A stretch of 64,000 nucleotides of DNA from JBBRYW01 sp038253945 (GCA_038253945.1 JBBSGR010000010.1:1-64000), one strand, 5' to 3'. Shown: positions 1 through 11,760, counted from the stretch's first letter. The notes: a model not told the origin generated them from the sequence alone. Translations and numbers: made by a program.

Positions 1-116
1 GCGACGCCGGCGGCGACTACTTCACCCGGCTCGACCCCGAAAAACAGACGCGGCGGCTCGTCGCCCAACTCGAACGGCTCGGACACATCGTCACGCTGCA
101 GGTGGCCGCTGCTTGA
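1..116 (+). CDS. C-terminal fragment of a transposase-like protein (partial)
   Basis: An open frame enters from the left edge and ends at a TGA at 114-116, giving 37 residues that contain a DYFTRLDP stretch followed by a basic RRLVAQLERLGH segment. This pattern resembles the tails of transposases seen in actinobacteria, but I name no family because only the extreme C-terminus is present. The next gene is convergent, with 22 bases between the two stops. It could equally be the end of another DNA-binding protein. Confidence 0.4.
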   Translation, partial: DAGGDYFTRLDPEKQTRRLVAQLERLGHIVTLQVAAA

Positions 117-138
117 CCCGAGCGTGATTTCCCATCAG

Positions 139-1152
139 CTATGCCGGCGAGGCGACCGGGCCAGAAGCCCGGTTGAACTCGATCACGTTCGCAAGGATCC
201 CGTCGAGATCCATGCTGGGCTCCCAGCCGATCGCGGCGCGGATCTTCTCGATCGACGGCGCCCGGTGGAACATCTCGATCTCATCGACCGGATACCCGAA
301 TGCGGTCTCGTACGGGAGGAAGACGAGCTCCGAGTGAGAGCCGGTCGCCTGGCGGACGCGCTCGGCCAGGTCGGCGATCCGGATTCTGTCGGTCGAGCCG
401 ACGTTGTAGATCTGGCCCGAGGTCGAGCCCTCGTCGATCAGTCCATTCAGGGCCCGCACGACGTCTCGGACGTGGCAGAAGCAGCGTGTCTGCGTCCCGT
501 CGCCGTGGATCTCGATCGACCGTCCCGCGAGCGCCCACTGCACGAAGCGGGGGACGACGTTGCCGTACTGCCCCGACTGGCGCGGGCCGACGGTGTTGAA
601 GAGCCGGGCGATCACGCAGTCGAGTCCCTCCTCCTCGTGCCGGGCGAGCGCCAGGAACTCGTCCATCGCCTTCGAGTCCGCGTAGGCCCAGCGCTTAGCG
701 GTCGTGGGGCCGTAGATGCGCCGTGCGTTCTCCGCCAGGAACACCTCCTCGCGGTGGTCGCCGTAGACCTCGGAGCTCGACGCCACGAGCACGCGCTTGC
801 CGAAACGGCTGCAGTACTCGAGCACGGTCTCGGTGCCCTGGACGTTCGTCAGCAGCGTGTGCCCCGGCTGCTCGACGATCAGTCGGACGCCCACGGCGGC
901 AGCGAGGTGGTAGACGACGTCGCACTTGTGCACGAGCTCGCTCACGACGCTCGAGGAGAGGACCGACTCGACGACGAGGTGGAAGTCCGGGCGTTTCCTG
1001 AGCTGGGAGACGTTCTCGAGCGAGCCTGTCGAGAGATCGTCCAGGGCGTATACCTCCCAGCCGTCGCCGAGCAGCAGCTCCGCGAGGTGCGAGCCGATGA
1101 AGCCGGCCCCGCCGGTGATCAGTGCCTTCCGGTTGTCGTCCGAGGCGCTCAC
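139..1152 (-). CDS. NAD-dependent epimerase/dehydratase (nucleotide-sugar)
   Basis: An extended SDR of 337 residues, probably acting on a UDP- or dTDP-sugar as an epimerase, dehydratase or decarboxylase in cell-surface glycan synthesis. The N-terminus carries the Rossmann motif TGGAGFIGSH, followed by SSEVYGD and the catalytic YADSK (YxxxK), with an intact C-terminal substrate domain. I chose the GTG at 1152 because it forms a GTGA overlap with the stop of upstream dinB, so the two are probably translationally coupled. The longer frame reaching 1830 runs through dinB in another frame and is not real. The exact sugar substrate cannot be told from the sequence. Confidence 0.88.
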   Translation of the reverse strand: MSASDDNRKALITGGAGFIGSHLAELLLGDGWEVYALDDLSTGSLENVSQLRKRPDFHLVVESVLSSSVVSELVHKCDVVYHLAAAVGVRLIVEQPGHTLLTNVQGTETVLEYCSRFGKRVLVASSSEVYGDHREEVFLAENARRIYGPTTAKRWAYADSKAMDEFLALARHEEEGLDCVIARLFNTVGPRQSGQYGNVVPRFVQWALAGRSIEIHGDGTQTRCFCHVRDVVRALNGLIDEGSTSGQIYNVGSTDRIRIADLAERVRQATGSHSELVFLPYETAFGYPVDEIEMFHRAPSIEKIRAAIGWEPSMDLDGILANVIEFNRASGPVASPA

Positions 1153-2240
1153 GGCGAGGAAGCGTATCGCTGCGGCTCCAGCCGCAACGGCAGGGCCAGC
1201 TGCCGGTAGGGCTCGAAGCTGGAGACGCCGACGCCGATCAGGCGGAGCGCTCCGGGCCGGTCCGCGAGCGCCCGGTCGAGCAGCGCACAGGCGAGCTCGG
1301 CGATCCGCTCGCCGTCGTCCGTCCCGACCGGGAGGCTCGTCGAGCGGCTCCTGATCGAGAAGTCCGCATAGCGAACCTTGGTGGTCACAGTTCGCGCCGC
1401 CCGGCCGGTCGCGACCAGCCGGTCCGCGACCTGCGCTGCCATGCGTCGCACCTCGTCGTGCAGCCGGGCGCGGTCCGAGAGGTCCCGGTCGAAGGTCTCC
1501 TCGCTGCTGATCGAGACCGCGTCGCCGACCGGCTCGACCGGCCTCGGATCGATTCCCAGCGCGCGGTCCCGCAGGAGCCGCCCGTTCTTGCCCGGCAGGA
1601 TCACCGCAAGATCGCCGTCCGTCAATCCGGCGAGCGCGCCGAGTGTCGTGATGCCGAGGATGCGCAGGCGCGCCTCGGTCCGGGGGCCGATTCCCGGCAG
1701 CAGGCGGAGATCGAACGGCGCGAGAAAGGCCGCCTCGCCCCCGGGGCGGACGACCGTGATGCCGCCCGGCTTGCGGCGATCGCTCGCGACCTTGGCGACG
1801 ACCTTCGAGCTGCCGACGCCGACCGAGCACGACAAACGCGTCGTCGCGCGGATCGCCGTCTGGATCGCCCCGGCGACGGCGCGCGCGCGCGCGAAGTCGT
1901 CGCTCGCGACGTCCGACAGGTCGACGTACCCTTCGTCGAGGCCCGTCCGCTCGAGACTCGGCGCGATCTCGGCGACCGTCTGCCAGACGGCGTCGGAGTA
2001 GCTCGCGTAGAGCGCCTTGCGAGGGCGGACGAAGACGGCGTGAGGGCAGCGACGGAGCGCCTCCGCGCAGCTCATCGCGCTTCCGATTCCATGCTTGCGC
2101 GCCTCGTAGTTCGCGGTCGCCACCACACCGCGACCGTGCGGGTCTCCGCCGACGACGAGCGGCCGCAAGCGGAGCTCCGGCTGCTCGAGCTCCTCCACGG
2201 CGGCGAAGAAGGCGTCCAGATCGAGGTGCGCGACGATCAT
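1149..2240 (-). CDS. dinB: Y-family DNA polymerase IV
   Basis: Error-prone translesion polymerase of 363 residues. The palm motif AHLDLDAFFAAVE at the N-terminus gives the first metal ligand, and LDEGYVDLSD supplies the second Asp/Glu pair (SIDEAYLD in classical members). HhH residues LLPGIGPRTEARL and a C-terminal little-finger domain follow. The ATG at 2238-2240 starts at the conserved MIVAHLDLD; upstream residues in the same frame lack homology. The gene lies divergent to clpC across 179 bases and its stop overlaps the start of the downstream epimerase gene. There is no obvious C-terminal clamp-binding peptide beyond a RQLALPL-like stretch, which could serve as one. Confidence 0.93.
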   Translation of the reverse strand: MIVAHLDLDAFFAAVEELEQPELRLRPLVVGGDPHGRGVVATANYEARKHGIGSAMSCAEALRRCPHAVFVRPRKALYASYSDAVWQTVAEIAPSLERTGLDEGYVDLSDVASDDFARARAVAGAIQTAIRATTRLSCSVGVGSSKVVAKVASDRRKPGGITVVRPGGEAAFLAPFDLRLLPGIGPRTEARLRILGITTLGALAGLTDGDLAVILPGKNGRLLRDRALGIDPRPVEPVGDAVSISSEETFDRDLSDRARLHDEVRRMAAQVADRLVATGRAARTVTTKVRYADFSIRSRSTSLPVGTDDGERIAELACALLDRALADRPGALRLIGVGVSSFEPYRQLALPLRLEPQRYASSP

Positions 2241-2419
2241 CCCGGAAAGCCTAGGGCCGCCTCCGGCGAGGCTCTTGCTGCAGGGAGAGAAAAAGAGGTG
2301 TGAACGCTCTGTAAGCCCTTCTGTAGCTCCTGACCGCTGCGGTACCATGGCCCTACCTCGAACGTGGGCGACCCAGACGTCGCCCGCAGAAGTTCTTGAC
2401 GAAAGGAGGCTCGAGGGGA

Positions 2420-4924
<2,505 letters not shown>

Positions 4925-4928
4925 TCGA

Positions 4929-4953
4929 GACGGCCGCCGCGAGGCGGCCGTTC
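4929..4953. terminator. Bidirectional hairpin terminator between clpC and the M29 peptidase gene
   Basis: A perfect 9-bp inverted repeat, ACGGCCGCC at 4930-4938 and GGCGGCCGT at 4943-4951, with a GCGA loop. It sits between two convergent stop codons (4924 and 4958). The T-run is short on either strand, so it is GC-driven rather than a textbook intrinsic terminator. Confidence 0.75.
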
Positions 4954-4957
4954 TCGC

Positions 4958-6178
4958 CTAGACCAGAACCCACTCCTCCTCGCGGAGGATCGGGACGGCC
5001 TGGCCGTCTGCCGTCAGCCCGTCGACCTGCACCTCCGGGCCTCCGATCATGAAGTCGGTGTGCACCGACGAGTTGTTCACGTTCCGGGCGGCACGCTCGT
5101 CCGGCGAGAGGCCGCCCACTCCCGGCACGTTCCCGCCGACGCCGTCGCCATAGGCGATGTGGCATGTCGCGTTCTCGTCGAAGAGCGTTTCCCAGAAGAC
5201 GATCCCGGTCTTGCCGACCCGGGACGACCCGTCGACGAGCGCAAGCTCCCCGAGGAACGCGGCTCCCTCGTCGGTCGCGATCTGCGCCCGGATCACCTCC
5301 GCGCCGGTCGAGGCGTTGACCTCCACCGCCCGTCCGCCCTCGAAGCGGATCTCGAGCTCGCGCACGACCGTGCCCGGCACCGCGAGCGGCCGGGTCGAGC
5401 GGACGACGCCCTCGGTGCGCCGCCGGTCGGGCGTGGTATAGACCTCCTCGGTCGGCAAGTTGGGCATGTGCGTCTGCCCCCACGAGGTGGTGAAGCGGGC
5501 GGCGGTCCAGCCGACACCGGGCAGAAGCCCGACCGTCAGGTCGGTGCCTGGACCCCGGAAGCGGATCGCGTCCACCCGGCGGTCGTTGAGCCGCGAGGCG
5601 CGGGATCCGAGCACGTCCATTCGTTCCCTCCAGGCGGCGCTCGGATCGGCTTCATCGATGCGAGTCGCGAACTCGACGGCGTTCCAGAGGCGGTCGACGT
5701 CGGGCTCGCCGAACACGGTTGTCGCCCAACCGGCATTGGGGTTCGGGACGATCGTCCAGCTGACCGCGTTGTCACCGACGGCGCGCACCCATTCCTGCGC
5801 GAGGACGAGGCGTCGCGCCTTTCCGACGCGCTCGCCGTCCAGGTCGGCGAGCAGCTCGGGCTCCGGATCGCCCGTGATGGCGATGAGGGCGCCTCGTGCC
5901 TCCACCAGCTCCCGCAGGCGCTGCAGCATCCAGGGCGGCGTCCAGGTCAGCGTCTCGTCGGCCGCATGCTGAATCATGGCGCGCTGGAGGTGCTGGTCGC
6001 CGTAGTGCGCCTCGACATGTCTGGCCCCGGCCCGGTACGCGGCGACGGCGATCGCGCGCACGAGGGGTGCATGCTCGACGGCGCTCTGAATCGCTACCAG
6101 CTGATCCTGCTCGATATTCGCGCCGACGCGTACGGCGAGGTCGGCGAGGCGCTCGAGCCTTGTCTCGGGCTGTGTCAC
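4958..6178 (-). CDS. Aminopeptidase, M29 family (AmpS/PepS-like)
   Basis: Metal-dependent aminopeptidase of 406 residues that removes N-terminal residues from peptides in the cytoplasm. The family signature NLPTEEVYTTPDR near residue 240 is clear, and the C-terminal part carries the expected HTDFMIG segment with metal-binding His and Asp. Start GTG at 6178 gives MTQPETRLERLADL. It is convergent to clpC and divergent from radA, so it interrupts the otherwise plus-strand clpC-sigH block. In Bacillus the corresponding position runs directly from clpC to radA. Confidence 0.9.
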   Translation of the reverse strand: MTQPETRLERLADLAVRVGANIEQDQLVAIQSAVEHAPLVRAIAVAAYRAGARHVEAHYGDQHLQRAMIQHAADETLTWTPPWMLQRLRELVEARGALIAITGDPEPELLADLDGERVGKARRLVLAQEWVRAVGDNAVSWTIVPNPNAGWATTVFGEPDVDRLWNAVEFATRIDEADPSAAWRERMDVLGSRASRLNDRRVDAIRFRGPGTDLTVGLLPGVGWTAARFTTSWGQTHMPNLPTEEVYTTPDRRRTEGVVRSTRPLAVPGTVVRELEIRFEGGRAVEVNASTGAEVIRAQIATDEGAAFLGELALVDGSSRVGKTGIVFWETLFDENATCHIAYGDGVGGNVPGVGGLSPDERAARNVNNSSVHTDFMIGGPEVQVDGLTADGQAVPILREEEWVLV

Positions 6179-6308
6179 GCCGGCACGATACTAGGCTCGA
6201 TCTCGGCACGGAGGCGGCACGGATCACGTCAGGCGCCACCCATACGATGGCCTCGGTGGCAACCTCACACACGCCCCTAACGCCGCGGCTGCGCGCCGTC
6301 CCACCGGG

Positions 6309-7664
6309 ATGAGCTCGAAGCCGGCCGCCCAGTACGCGTGCTCGGAGTGCGGCTATACGGCGGGCCGTTGGTTCGGCCGCTGCCCGGGCTGTGGCAACTT
6401 CGGAACGCTCGTCGAAGAGCGGACTACCGCCACTGCCCGGCCGAGCGCGTCGCGCCGGCCGCTGAGGCTGGCAGACGTCCGGATCGAAGAGGCGGCTCGC
6501 ATCCCGACCGGAGTCGCGGAGCTGGACCGCGTGCTCGGCGGCGGCCTGGTGCCCGGATCGCTCGTTCTGGTCGGCGGCGAGCCGGGAGTCGGCAAGTCGA
6601 CGCTGCTCCTGTCGGCGCTGGGCCACGTCGCGACCGATCGGCGTGCTCTGCTCGTTACCGGCGAGGAGTCGACCGCGCAGGTAAAGCTCCGTGCCGAACG
6701 CCTGGGTGGAGCGGAGGACGTCGAGATTCTCGCCGAGACGGAGCTCGAGTCCGTCGTCGCGACGCTCGAGGCCGAGCGCCCCGATGTCTGCGTGATCGAC
6801 TCGATCCAGACGCTGTATTCGACCGAGATCGGATCGGCGCCCGGCTCGGTCGCCCAGGTGCGAGAGGCCACCGCGCGCCTGCTTCGCGTCGCGAAGGAGT
6901 GCGGAATCGCGCTGTTCCTCGTCGGCCACGTGACCAAAGACGGATCTGTCGCCGGGCCGCGTGTCCTCGAGCACCTGGTCGACTGCGTACTGCAGTTCGA
7001 GGGCGACCGTTACCACGCTCACCGGGTGCTACGGGCGGCAAAGAATCGCTTCGGCTCGACCAACGAGCTGGGAGTTTTCGAGATGACGGGCCGCGGCCTC
7101 GAAGGCGTGCCAGACCCGTCGGAGCTGTTCGGGCGGAGCAGGCCGGGGGAGGTCGGGGCAGCCGTCGCCTGCGCGCTCGAAGGAACCCGGCCGTTGCTGC
7201 TCGAGATTCAAGCGCTCGTGGCGCCGACCGACCTCGCCATGCCGCGACGAGTCGGCACCGGCGTCGACCCGAAGCGCCTCGCCATGATCGTGGCCGTGCT
7301 GTCGCGGCACGCCGGCGTGCCGCTCGGCCAGGCCGACGTGTTCGTCAACGTGGCGGGTGGACTGCGAATCGACGAGCCGGGCGCGGATCTCGCGGTCGCG
7401 CTCGCGATCACGTCGGCAGCGCGCGGCGTGCCCGTGCAGAGCGGGCTCGCGGCTTTCGGCGAGATCGGCCTCACCGGCCGGCTCCGCGTTTCGGCGCAGG
7501 CAGAGCGGCGGCTCGAGGAATGTGCCAAGCTCGGCTTCCGTGCCGCGCTCGTGCCGGCGGAGACTCCCGTGCGTGGCACAATGCGCCTCGTTGCAAGCGA
7601 CACGCTTCGACAGGCGTTGAGAGTGGGCCTGGATGCAGACCGAGAAGGAGCCGCGGCGGGCTGA
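6309..7664 (+). CDS. radA: DNA repair protein RadA
   Basis: RecA-like branch-migration ATPase of 451 residues working in homologous recombination. A four-Cys zinc finger (Cys11, 14, 25, 28) leads, followed by Walker A GGEPGVGKST, the RadA-specific KNRFGSTNE motif, and a C-terminal inactive Lon-protease-like domain. The ATG at 6309 is the natural start because the zinc finger begins at once. Its end overlaps disA by 32 bases in another frame, so the two are expressed together, as in Bacillus and other actinobacteria. Confidence 0.96.
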   Translation: MSSKPAAQYACSECGYTAGRWFGRCPGCGNFGTLVEERTTATARPSASRRPLRLADVRIEEAARIPTGVAELDRVLGGGLVPGSLVLVGGEPGVGKSTLLLSALGHVATDRRALLVTGEESTAQVKLRAERLGGAEDVEILAETELESVVATLEAERPDVCVIDSIQTLYSTEIGSAPGSVAQVREATARLLRVAKECGIALFLVGHVTKDGSVAGPRVLEHLVDCVLQFEGDRYHAHRVLRAAKNRFGSTNELGVFEMTGRGLEGVPDPSELFGRSRPGEVGAAVACALEGTRPLLLEIQALVAPTDLAMPRRVGTGVDPKRLAMIVAVLSRHAGVPLGQADVFVNVAGGLRIDEPGADLAVALAITSAARGVPVQSGLAAFGEIGLTGRLRVSAQAERRLEECAKLGFRAALVPAETPVRGTMRLVASDTLRQALRVGLDADREGAAAG

Positions 7665-8784
7665 CCGCCGAGAATCGACGATCGGCTTCACCCGGACGCC
7701 GTCCGAGGACGATCCCCGCCGGGACCGCAAGCTCCTCTCCGCACTCGCCCGCATCGCGCCCGGAACCGAGCTACGGCAGGGCATCGACGACATCATTCGC
7801 TCTCACGAGGGCGCCCTGATCGTGATCGGCGAGCCGGGGAAGCTCGAGTTCCTCTTCTCGGGCGGGATCCGGCTCGACCAGCCGCTGACGCCGCAGCTCC
7901 TCTACGAGCTCGCGAAGATGGACGGCGCGATCATCGTCAACGCCAACCTGTCCAAGCTCGTGCAGGCAAACGTCCAGCTGATGCCCGATCCAGCGATCTC
8001 GTCGGCCGAGACCGGGACCCGTCACCGCACCGCGGAGCGGGTGGCCAAGCAGACGACGGCGCTCGTGATCTCCATCTCGCAGCAGCGGGAGACCGTGACC
8101 GTCTTCATCGGAGACAAGCGCTACCAGCTCGACTCGATCGCTGATGTGCTCGCAAAGACGAATCAGGCGCTGCACACCCTCGAGACGTATCGCCAGAGGC
8201 TCGAGCAAGTGCTGACGCGGCTGACGGCGCTCGAGTTCCAGGGCGCTGTCGTGCTGGACGACGTCCTCGTCGTCCTGCAGCGCGCCGAGATCACGACCCG
8301 GATGGCCTCCGACATCGAGCGGGACTGTGTCGAGCTCGGAACCGAGGGGCGGCTGATCGGCATGCAGCTGCAGGAGCTCGTGGGCGACATCCCCCCAGAG
8401 CAAGCGGCTGTCGTCTACGACTACGCGCTCGACGGGACCTCGTCCGTGCGGGCGGCGCTCGACCGTCTCGGCGAGCTCTCGTACCATGAGCTGCTCGAGT
8501 TCGAGGCGATCGCAGAGCAGCTCGGCTTCTCGCGTACGGTCAACCCGCTCGACCACTCGGTGTCGCCCCGCGGCTACAGGGTGCTGCGTCGCATTCCCCG
8601 CCTGCCGGATGCCGTGATCAAGCGGGTCGTGTCCGGCCTGGACGGCCTCGAGGCGATCGTCCGAGCGTCGCACCGCGATCTCGAGTTGGTGGACGGGGTA
8701 GGTGCGATTCGAGCGCAGGAGATTCGCGAAGGCCTGCGACGTCTGCAGGAGCACAACCTCGTCGACCGCTACCTGCAGCTGTAA
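7633..8784 (+). CDS. disA: DNA integrity scanning diadenylate cyclase DisA
   Basis: Synthesises c-di-AMP from two ATP while scanning DNA for recombination intermediates. The 383-residue protein has the DAC domain with KMDGAIIVN (DGA motif) and TRHRTAER (RHR motif), a helical linker, and a C-terminal HhH domain ending in GVGAIRAQEIREGLRRL. The ATG at 7633 lies inside the end of radA. An N-terminal extension of about 35 residues rich in Arg and Glu precedes the DAC fold; a later start is possible but no better codon is evident. The coupling fits RadA's known control of DisA in Bacillus. Confidence 0.94.
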   Translation: MQTEKEPRRADRRESTIGFTRTPSEDDPRRDRKLLSALARIAPGTELRQGIDDIIRSHEGALIVIGEPGKLEFLFSGGIRLDQPLTPQLLYELAKMDGAIIVNANLSKLVQANVQLMPDPAISSAETGTRHRTAERVAKQTTALVISISQQRETVTVFIGDKRYQLDSIADVLAKTNQALHTLETYRQRLEQVLTRLTALEFQGAVVLDDVLVVLQRAEITTRMASDIERDCVELGTEGRLIGMQLQELVGDIPPEQAAVVYDYALDGTSSVRAALDRLGELSYHELLEFEAIAEQLGFSRTVNPLDHSVSPRGYRVLRRIPRLPDAVIKRVVSGLDGLEAIVRASHRDLELVDGVGAIRAQEIREGLRRLQEHNLVDRYLQL

Positions 8785-8860
8785 CGACCAGCGTTTTCAT
8801 TTCAGGCGACGAACCCGGGCTTGAGCAGGGGTTTTTCTGCGCCGATTGGGTCAGCAGTGG

Positions 8861-8918
8861 TTTGTTAGGGGGAAAATGCCTGGAAACGGTCGCATTTTTG
8901 TTAGGGATTCGTTATACT
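8861..8918 (+). promoter_or_regulatory. Candidate carD promoter region with a 10-bp direct repeat
   Basis: In the 204-base gap between disA and carD, TTTGTTAGGG occurs twice (8861-8870 and 8897-8906), 36 bases apart, and is followed by a TATACT -10-like hexamer at 8913-8918. No good -35 stands 16-18 bases upstream of that hexamer. The AT-rich stretch is unusual for this genome. The repeat could be an operator or activator site; that is inference from spacing and location only. Confidence 0.4.
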
Positions 8919-8988
8919 GAGCGGAGTTCGCCGGCGGCACTTTCTGCGCCGGCTGTTTCATGAAACCAGCTCGAAAGGGGAGGGCGAC

Positions 8989-9507
8989 TTGTACGACGTT
9001 GGCGACAAGGTCGTGTATCCACACCACGGTGCAGGAACCGTCGTGAAGAAGGAAGTGCGCGAGGTCCTCGGGGATCAGCGCGAGTATCTGACCATCCAGA
9101 TCCTGCACAACGACATGACCGTCAACGTGCCATGCGAGAACGTCGAGAAGGTCGGTCTCCGCAAGGTGATCGACGAGGAGGCGGTTGTTCTCGTCGTCGA
9201 GGCACTGACCGGCGACGGCACGATGATGCCGAAGAACTGGAACCGGCGCTTCAAGCACAACCGGGACAAGATGAAGACAGGCAACATCTTCGAGCTCGCG
9301 GAGGTCGTGCGAAACCTGTCGCTGCGCGACCACGAGAAGGGGCTCTCCACCGGCGAGAAGCAGATGTTCGTGAAGGCGAAGAAGATCCTCGCGAGCGAGC
9401 TGATGTACGCCAAGGAGATGGACGAGGACGAGGCCGCTGTCTGGCTCGACGACGTGTTGTCGGACTTCGATCCTTCGGAGACGATGAAGGTGGCGGCAAC
9501 CGCGTAG
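8989..9507 (+). CDS. carD: CarD family transcriptional regulator
   Basis: RNA polymerase-binding regulator of 172 residues that stabilises open complexes at rRNA and housekeeping promoters. The N-terminal RNAP-interacting Tudor-like fold begins YDVGDKVVYPHHGAGTV and the C-terminal helical DNA-binding domain carries the RRFKHNRDKMKTGN and KGLSTGEKQMF segments typical of the family. The TTG at 8989 is preceded by AAAGGGGAGG. It sits between disA and ispD, matching its position beside ispD in other actinobacteria. Confidence 0.93.
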   Translation: MYDVGDKVVYPHHGAGTVVKKEVREVLGDQREYLTIQILHNDMTVNVPCENVEKVGLRKVIDEEAVVLVVEALTGDGTMMPKNWNRRFKHNRDKMKTGNIFELAEVVRNLSLRDHEKGLSTGEKQMFVKAKKILASELMYAKEMDEDEAAVWLDDVLSDFDPSETMKVAATA

Positions 9508-9620
9508 CGGAATCAGCTTCGATGGGGCCCTAAATTCCCACGCCCCGCGTCCGGTGTGGCCCGGAACCACGCCTCAGCTGACTCAGCGGCCCGCGCCCGA
9601 CTGGCCGGAGGGAGTTGCTC

Positions 9621-10289
9621 GTGAGCACCTGGGTCGTGCTCGCCGCCGGCGGGCTCGGTAAACGGCTGGGTGGCGACCACCCGAAGGCCTTCGTCGGTCT
9701 GGGCGGCAGGCCGCTGCTCGCCGAGAGCCTCGAGCGGCTGGAGGCCTCGGAATGGATCGACGCGATCGTGGTCGCCGTTCCCGCCGGCTGGGAAGAGCCG
9801 GCGATTCTCCTCGCGGAGGAGCTCGGCTGCGGCAAGGTCAGCGCGTCCGTGGCCGGCGGGGAGCGGCGAGCCGACTCGGTCGCCGCGGCGTTGCGGGAGG
9901 TTCCGGAGGATGTCGGCGCCCTACTCGTGCACGATGCCGCTCGCCCGCTCGTCTCCGAGGCGATCATCGAGCGAGTCCTCACTCCGCTCGGCGATGGGTG
10001 GGACGGCGTCGTGCCGGTGCTCCCGCTCCCCGACACCGTGAAGCGAGTTCGAGGCGACGTCGTCATCGAGACGCTCGCGAGAGAGGAGCTGGTTGCCGTG
10101 CAGACCCCGCAAGCCTTCGTCGCGCCGGTCCTGAAGGAAGCTCTCGCCGCTGGCTCCGCGGCCGGCGCCGGTGACTGCGCGTCGGCGGTGGAGGCACGCG
10201 GAGGGCGGGTCAGAGTCGTCCGCGGTGACCCCCGCTTGCTGAAGGTGACGACGCGGGAAGACCTGGAGCTCGTGGCGTCGTGGCTGTGA
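9621..10289 (+). CDS. ispD: 2-C-methyl-D-erythritol 4-phosphate cytidylyltransferase
   Basis: Third step of the MEP isoprenoid pathway: joins CTP to MEP. The 222-residue protein starts STWVVLAAGGLGKRLGGDHPKAF, the nucleotide-binding loop with the essential Arg and Lys, and contains VHDAARPLVS and VQTPQAF, both diagnostic for IspD. GTG at 9621 is preferred over the TTG at 9615 because GGAGGGAG ends at 9614, leaving a workable 6-base spacing only for the GTG. It overlaps the next gene by 10 bases. Its pathway partner ispF follows three genes downstream. Confidence 0.93.
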   Translation: MSTWVVLAAGGLGKRLGGDHPKAFVGLGGRPLLAESLERLEASEWIDAIVVAVPAGWEEPAILLAEELGCGKVSASVAGGERRADSVAAALREVPEDVGALLVHDAARPLVSEAIIERVLTPLGDGWDGVVPVLPLPDTVKRVRGDVVIETLAREELVAVQTPQAFVAPVLKEALAAGSAAGAGDCASAVEARGGRVRVVRGDPRLLKVTTREDLELVASWL

Positions 10290-10891
10290 CGGCCGTCGTC
10301 TTCGACGTCGGCGAGACGCTCGTCGACGAGACGCGCGCCTGGGGCGTCTACGCCGATCGCGCCGAAGTCACGCGTCTAACCTTCTTCGCAGCTCTCGGAG
10401 CGCTGATCGAGCGTCGGGACGATCATCGAAACGTCTTCGAGCTGCTCGGTGTGACGCGCTGCATCGAGCACGTTCCTTACGAGCCGGACGATCTGTACCC
10501 GGATGCGGCTGCGTGCCTCGCAACGCTTCGCGAGGGGGGCTATACGATCGCGCTCGTGGGCAACCAGCCGGCGCAAACGGAGGCGTTTCTGCGTCAATGC
10601 GGGCTCGAGGTCGCCCTCGTTGCATCGTCGGCGTCCTGGGGCGTGGCGAAGCCGGACCCTTTGTTCTTCGAGCGCGTCGCCGATTGGCTGGAGCGCCCGG
10701 CCCCGGAGATCGCCTACGTCGGCGACCGGGTCGACAACGATGTCGTTCCGGCAGCCGAGGCCCGGATGGTCGCGGGCTTCATCCGGCGCGGCCCCTGGGG
10801 CTTTTTGCAGGCCGATTGGCCGGAGGCGAGTCGCGCGCACGTCCGCATCGACTCGCTCGCAGAGCTCCCGGAGGCGCTTCGTGGGCTTTGA
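10280..10891 (+). CDS. HAD superfamily hydrolase
   Basis: Predicted phosphatase-like protein of 203 residues. Motif I reads FDVGETLVDE, so the nucleophile Asp is present but the usual second Asp (DxD) is Gly; motif III is near KPDPLFFE and motif IV is AYVGDRVDNDV. Several HAD subfamilies with FDVGGTL share this departure, so it need not be inactive. The GTG at 10280 lies inside the end of ispD, so expression is probably coupled. Substrate is unknown. Confidence 0.85.
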   Translation: MAVTAVVFDVGETLVDETRAWGVYADRAEVTRLTFFAALGALIERRDDHRNVFELLGVTRCIEHVPYEPDDLYPDAAACLATLREGGYTIALVGNQPAQTEAFLRQCGLEVALVASSASWGVAKPDPLFFERVADWLERPAPEIAYVGDRVDNDVVPAAEARMVAGFIRRGPWGFLQADWPEASRAHVRIDSLAELPEALRGL

Positions 10892-10935
10892 GCTCCGAGT
10901 CGGCATGCGCTGGCCGTCTACCTGGTCTAGCTGAC

Positions 10936-11760
10936 GTGATCGTCGACTACCACATGCACCTGAGGGATCGGCGAGAGGACGAGCCGACAGGGCGATACCC
11001 GATCGAGCGTCTCGAGCGCTACGTGGAGCGTGCAATCGAGGCGGGCGTCGACGAGATCGGGCTGTCCGACCATCTCTACCACTTTGACCAGAGCCGTCCT
11101 CTCTGGCAGATCGAGTGGATGCTCGATCGATCGGGCGACGACCTGGACGAGTTCGTCGCCACGGTCGAGGAGGGCAAGCGCCGGGGTCTCCCGGTCAAGC
11201 TTGCGATCGAGGCTGACTACCTGCCCGAAGCGGAGGAAGGGCTCGCTGCGCTGCTCGATCGCTACCCCTGGGACTACGTGCTCGGGTCGGTTCACTTCGT
11301 CGACGGCATCCCCGTTGACATGCGGCCCGCGCTCACGCACGTCCTTCCCGCCGAGGACGCGTGGCACCGGTACTTCAAGCTGCTGCGGGCTGCCGCCGCA
11401 AGCGGTCTCTTCGACGTGCTCTCGCACCCTGACCTGGTCAAGATCTTCGGCATTCGGCCGCCGGAGGGCGTCGTCGTGGATCTACACGAGATGACGGCGG
11501 CAGCCGTCGCCGCCACAGGTGTCGCGGTCGAAGTCTCGACCGCGGGCCTGCGAAAGCCTGTGCGCGAGCTCTATCCGGACGCGTCCCTTCTCGATGAGGC
11601 TGCTCGCCGTGGCATTCCGATCACGCTTGCCTCGGACGCCCACGATCCGGATGACATCGGGCGCGACTTCCAAGCCGCCGTCGAGCTTGCCCGCTCCGCC
11701 GGGTACGAGACAGTGTCCGTTTTCGAGCGAAGGCGCAGGCGCCAGGAACCGCTCGGATGA
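10936..11760 (+). CDS. PHP-domain phosphoesterase (histidinol-phosphatase-like)
   Basis: Metal-dependent phosphoesterase of 274 residues. It begins IVDYHMHLRD (HxH metal motif) and has GLSDHLYHFD, VLGSVHFVDGI, a DVLSHPDLVK segment and a C-terminal LASDAHDPDDIG, which together give the set of His/Asp/Glu metal ligands of the PHP fold. Start GTG at 10936 begins at the conserved motif. It may be histidinol phosphatase (HisK) or a relative acting on another phosphate ester; no his genes are nearby. Its TGA stop lies in an ATGA seam with the first 86-bp repeat unit. Confidence 0.87.
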   Translation: MIVDYHMHLRDRREDEPTGRYPIERLERYVERAIEAGVDEIGLSDHLYHFDQSRPLWQIEWMLDRSGDDLDEFVATVEEGKRRGLPVKLAIEADYLPEAEEGLAALLDRYPWDYVLGSVHFVDGIPVDMRPALTHVLPAEDAWHRYFKLLRAAAASGLFDVLSHPDLVKIFGIRPPEGVVVDLHEMTAAAVAATGVAVEVSTAGLRKPVRELYPDASLLDEAARRGIPITLASDAHDPDDIGRDFQAAVELARSAGYETVSVFERRRRRQEPLG

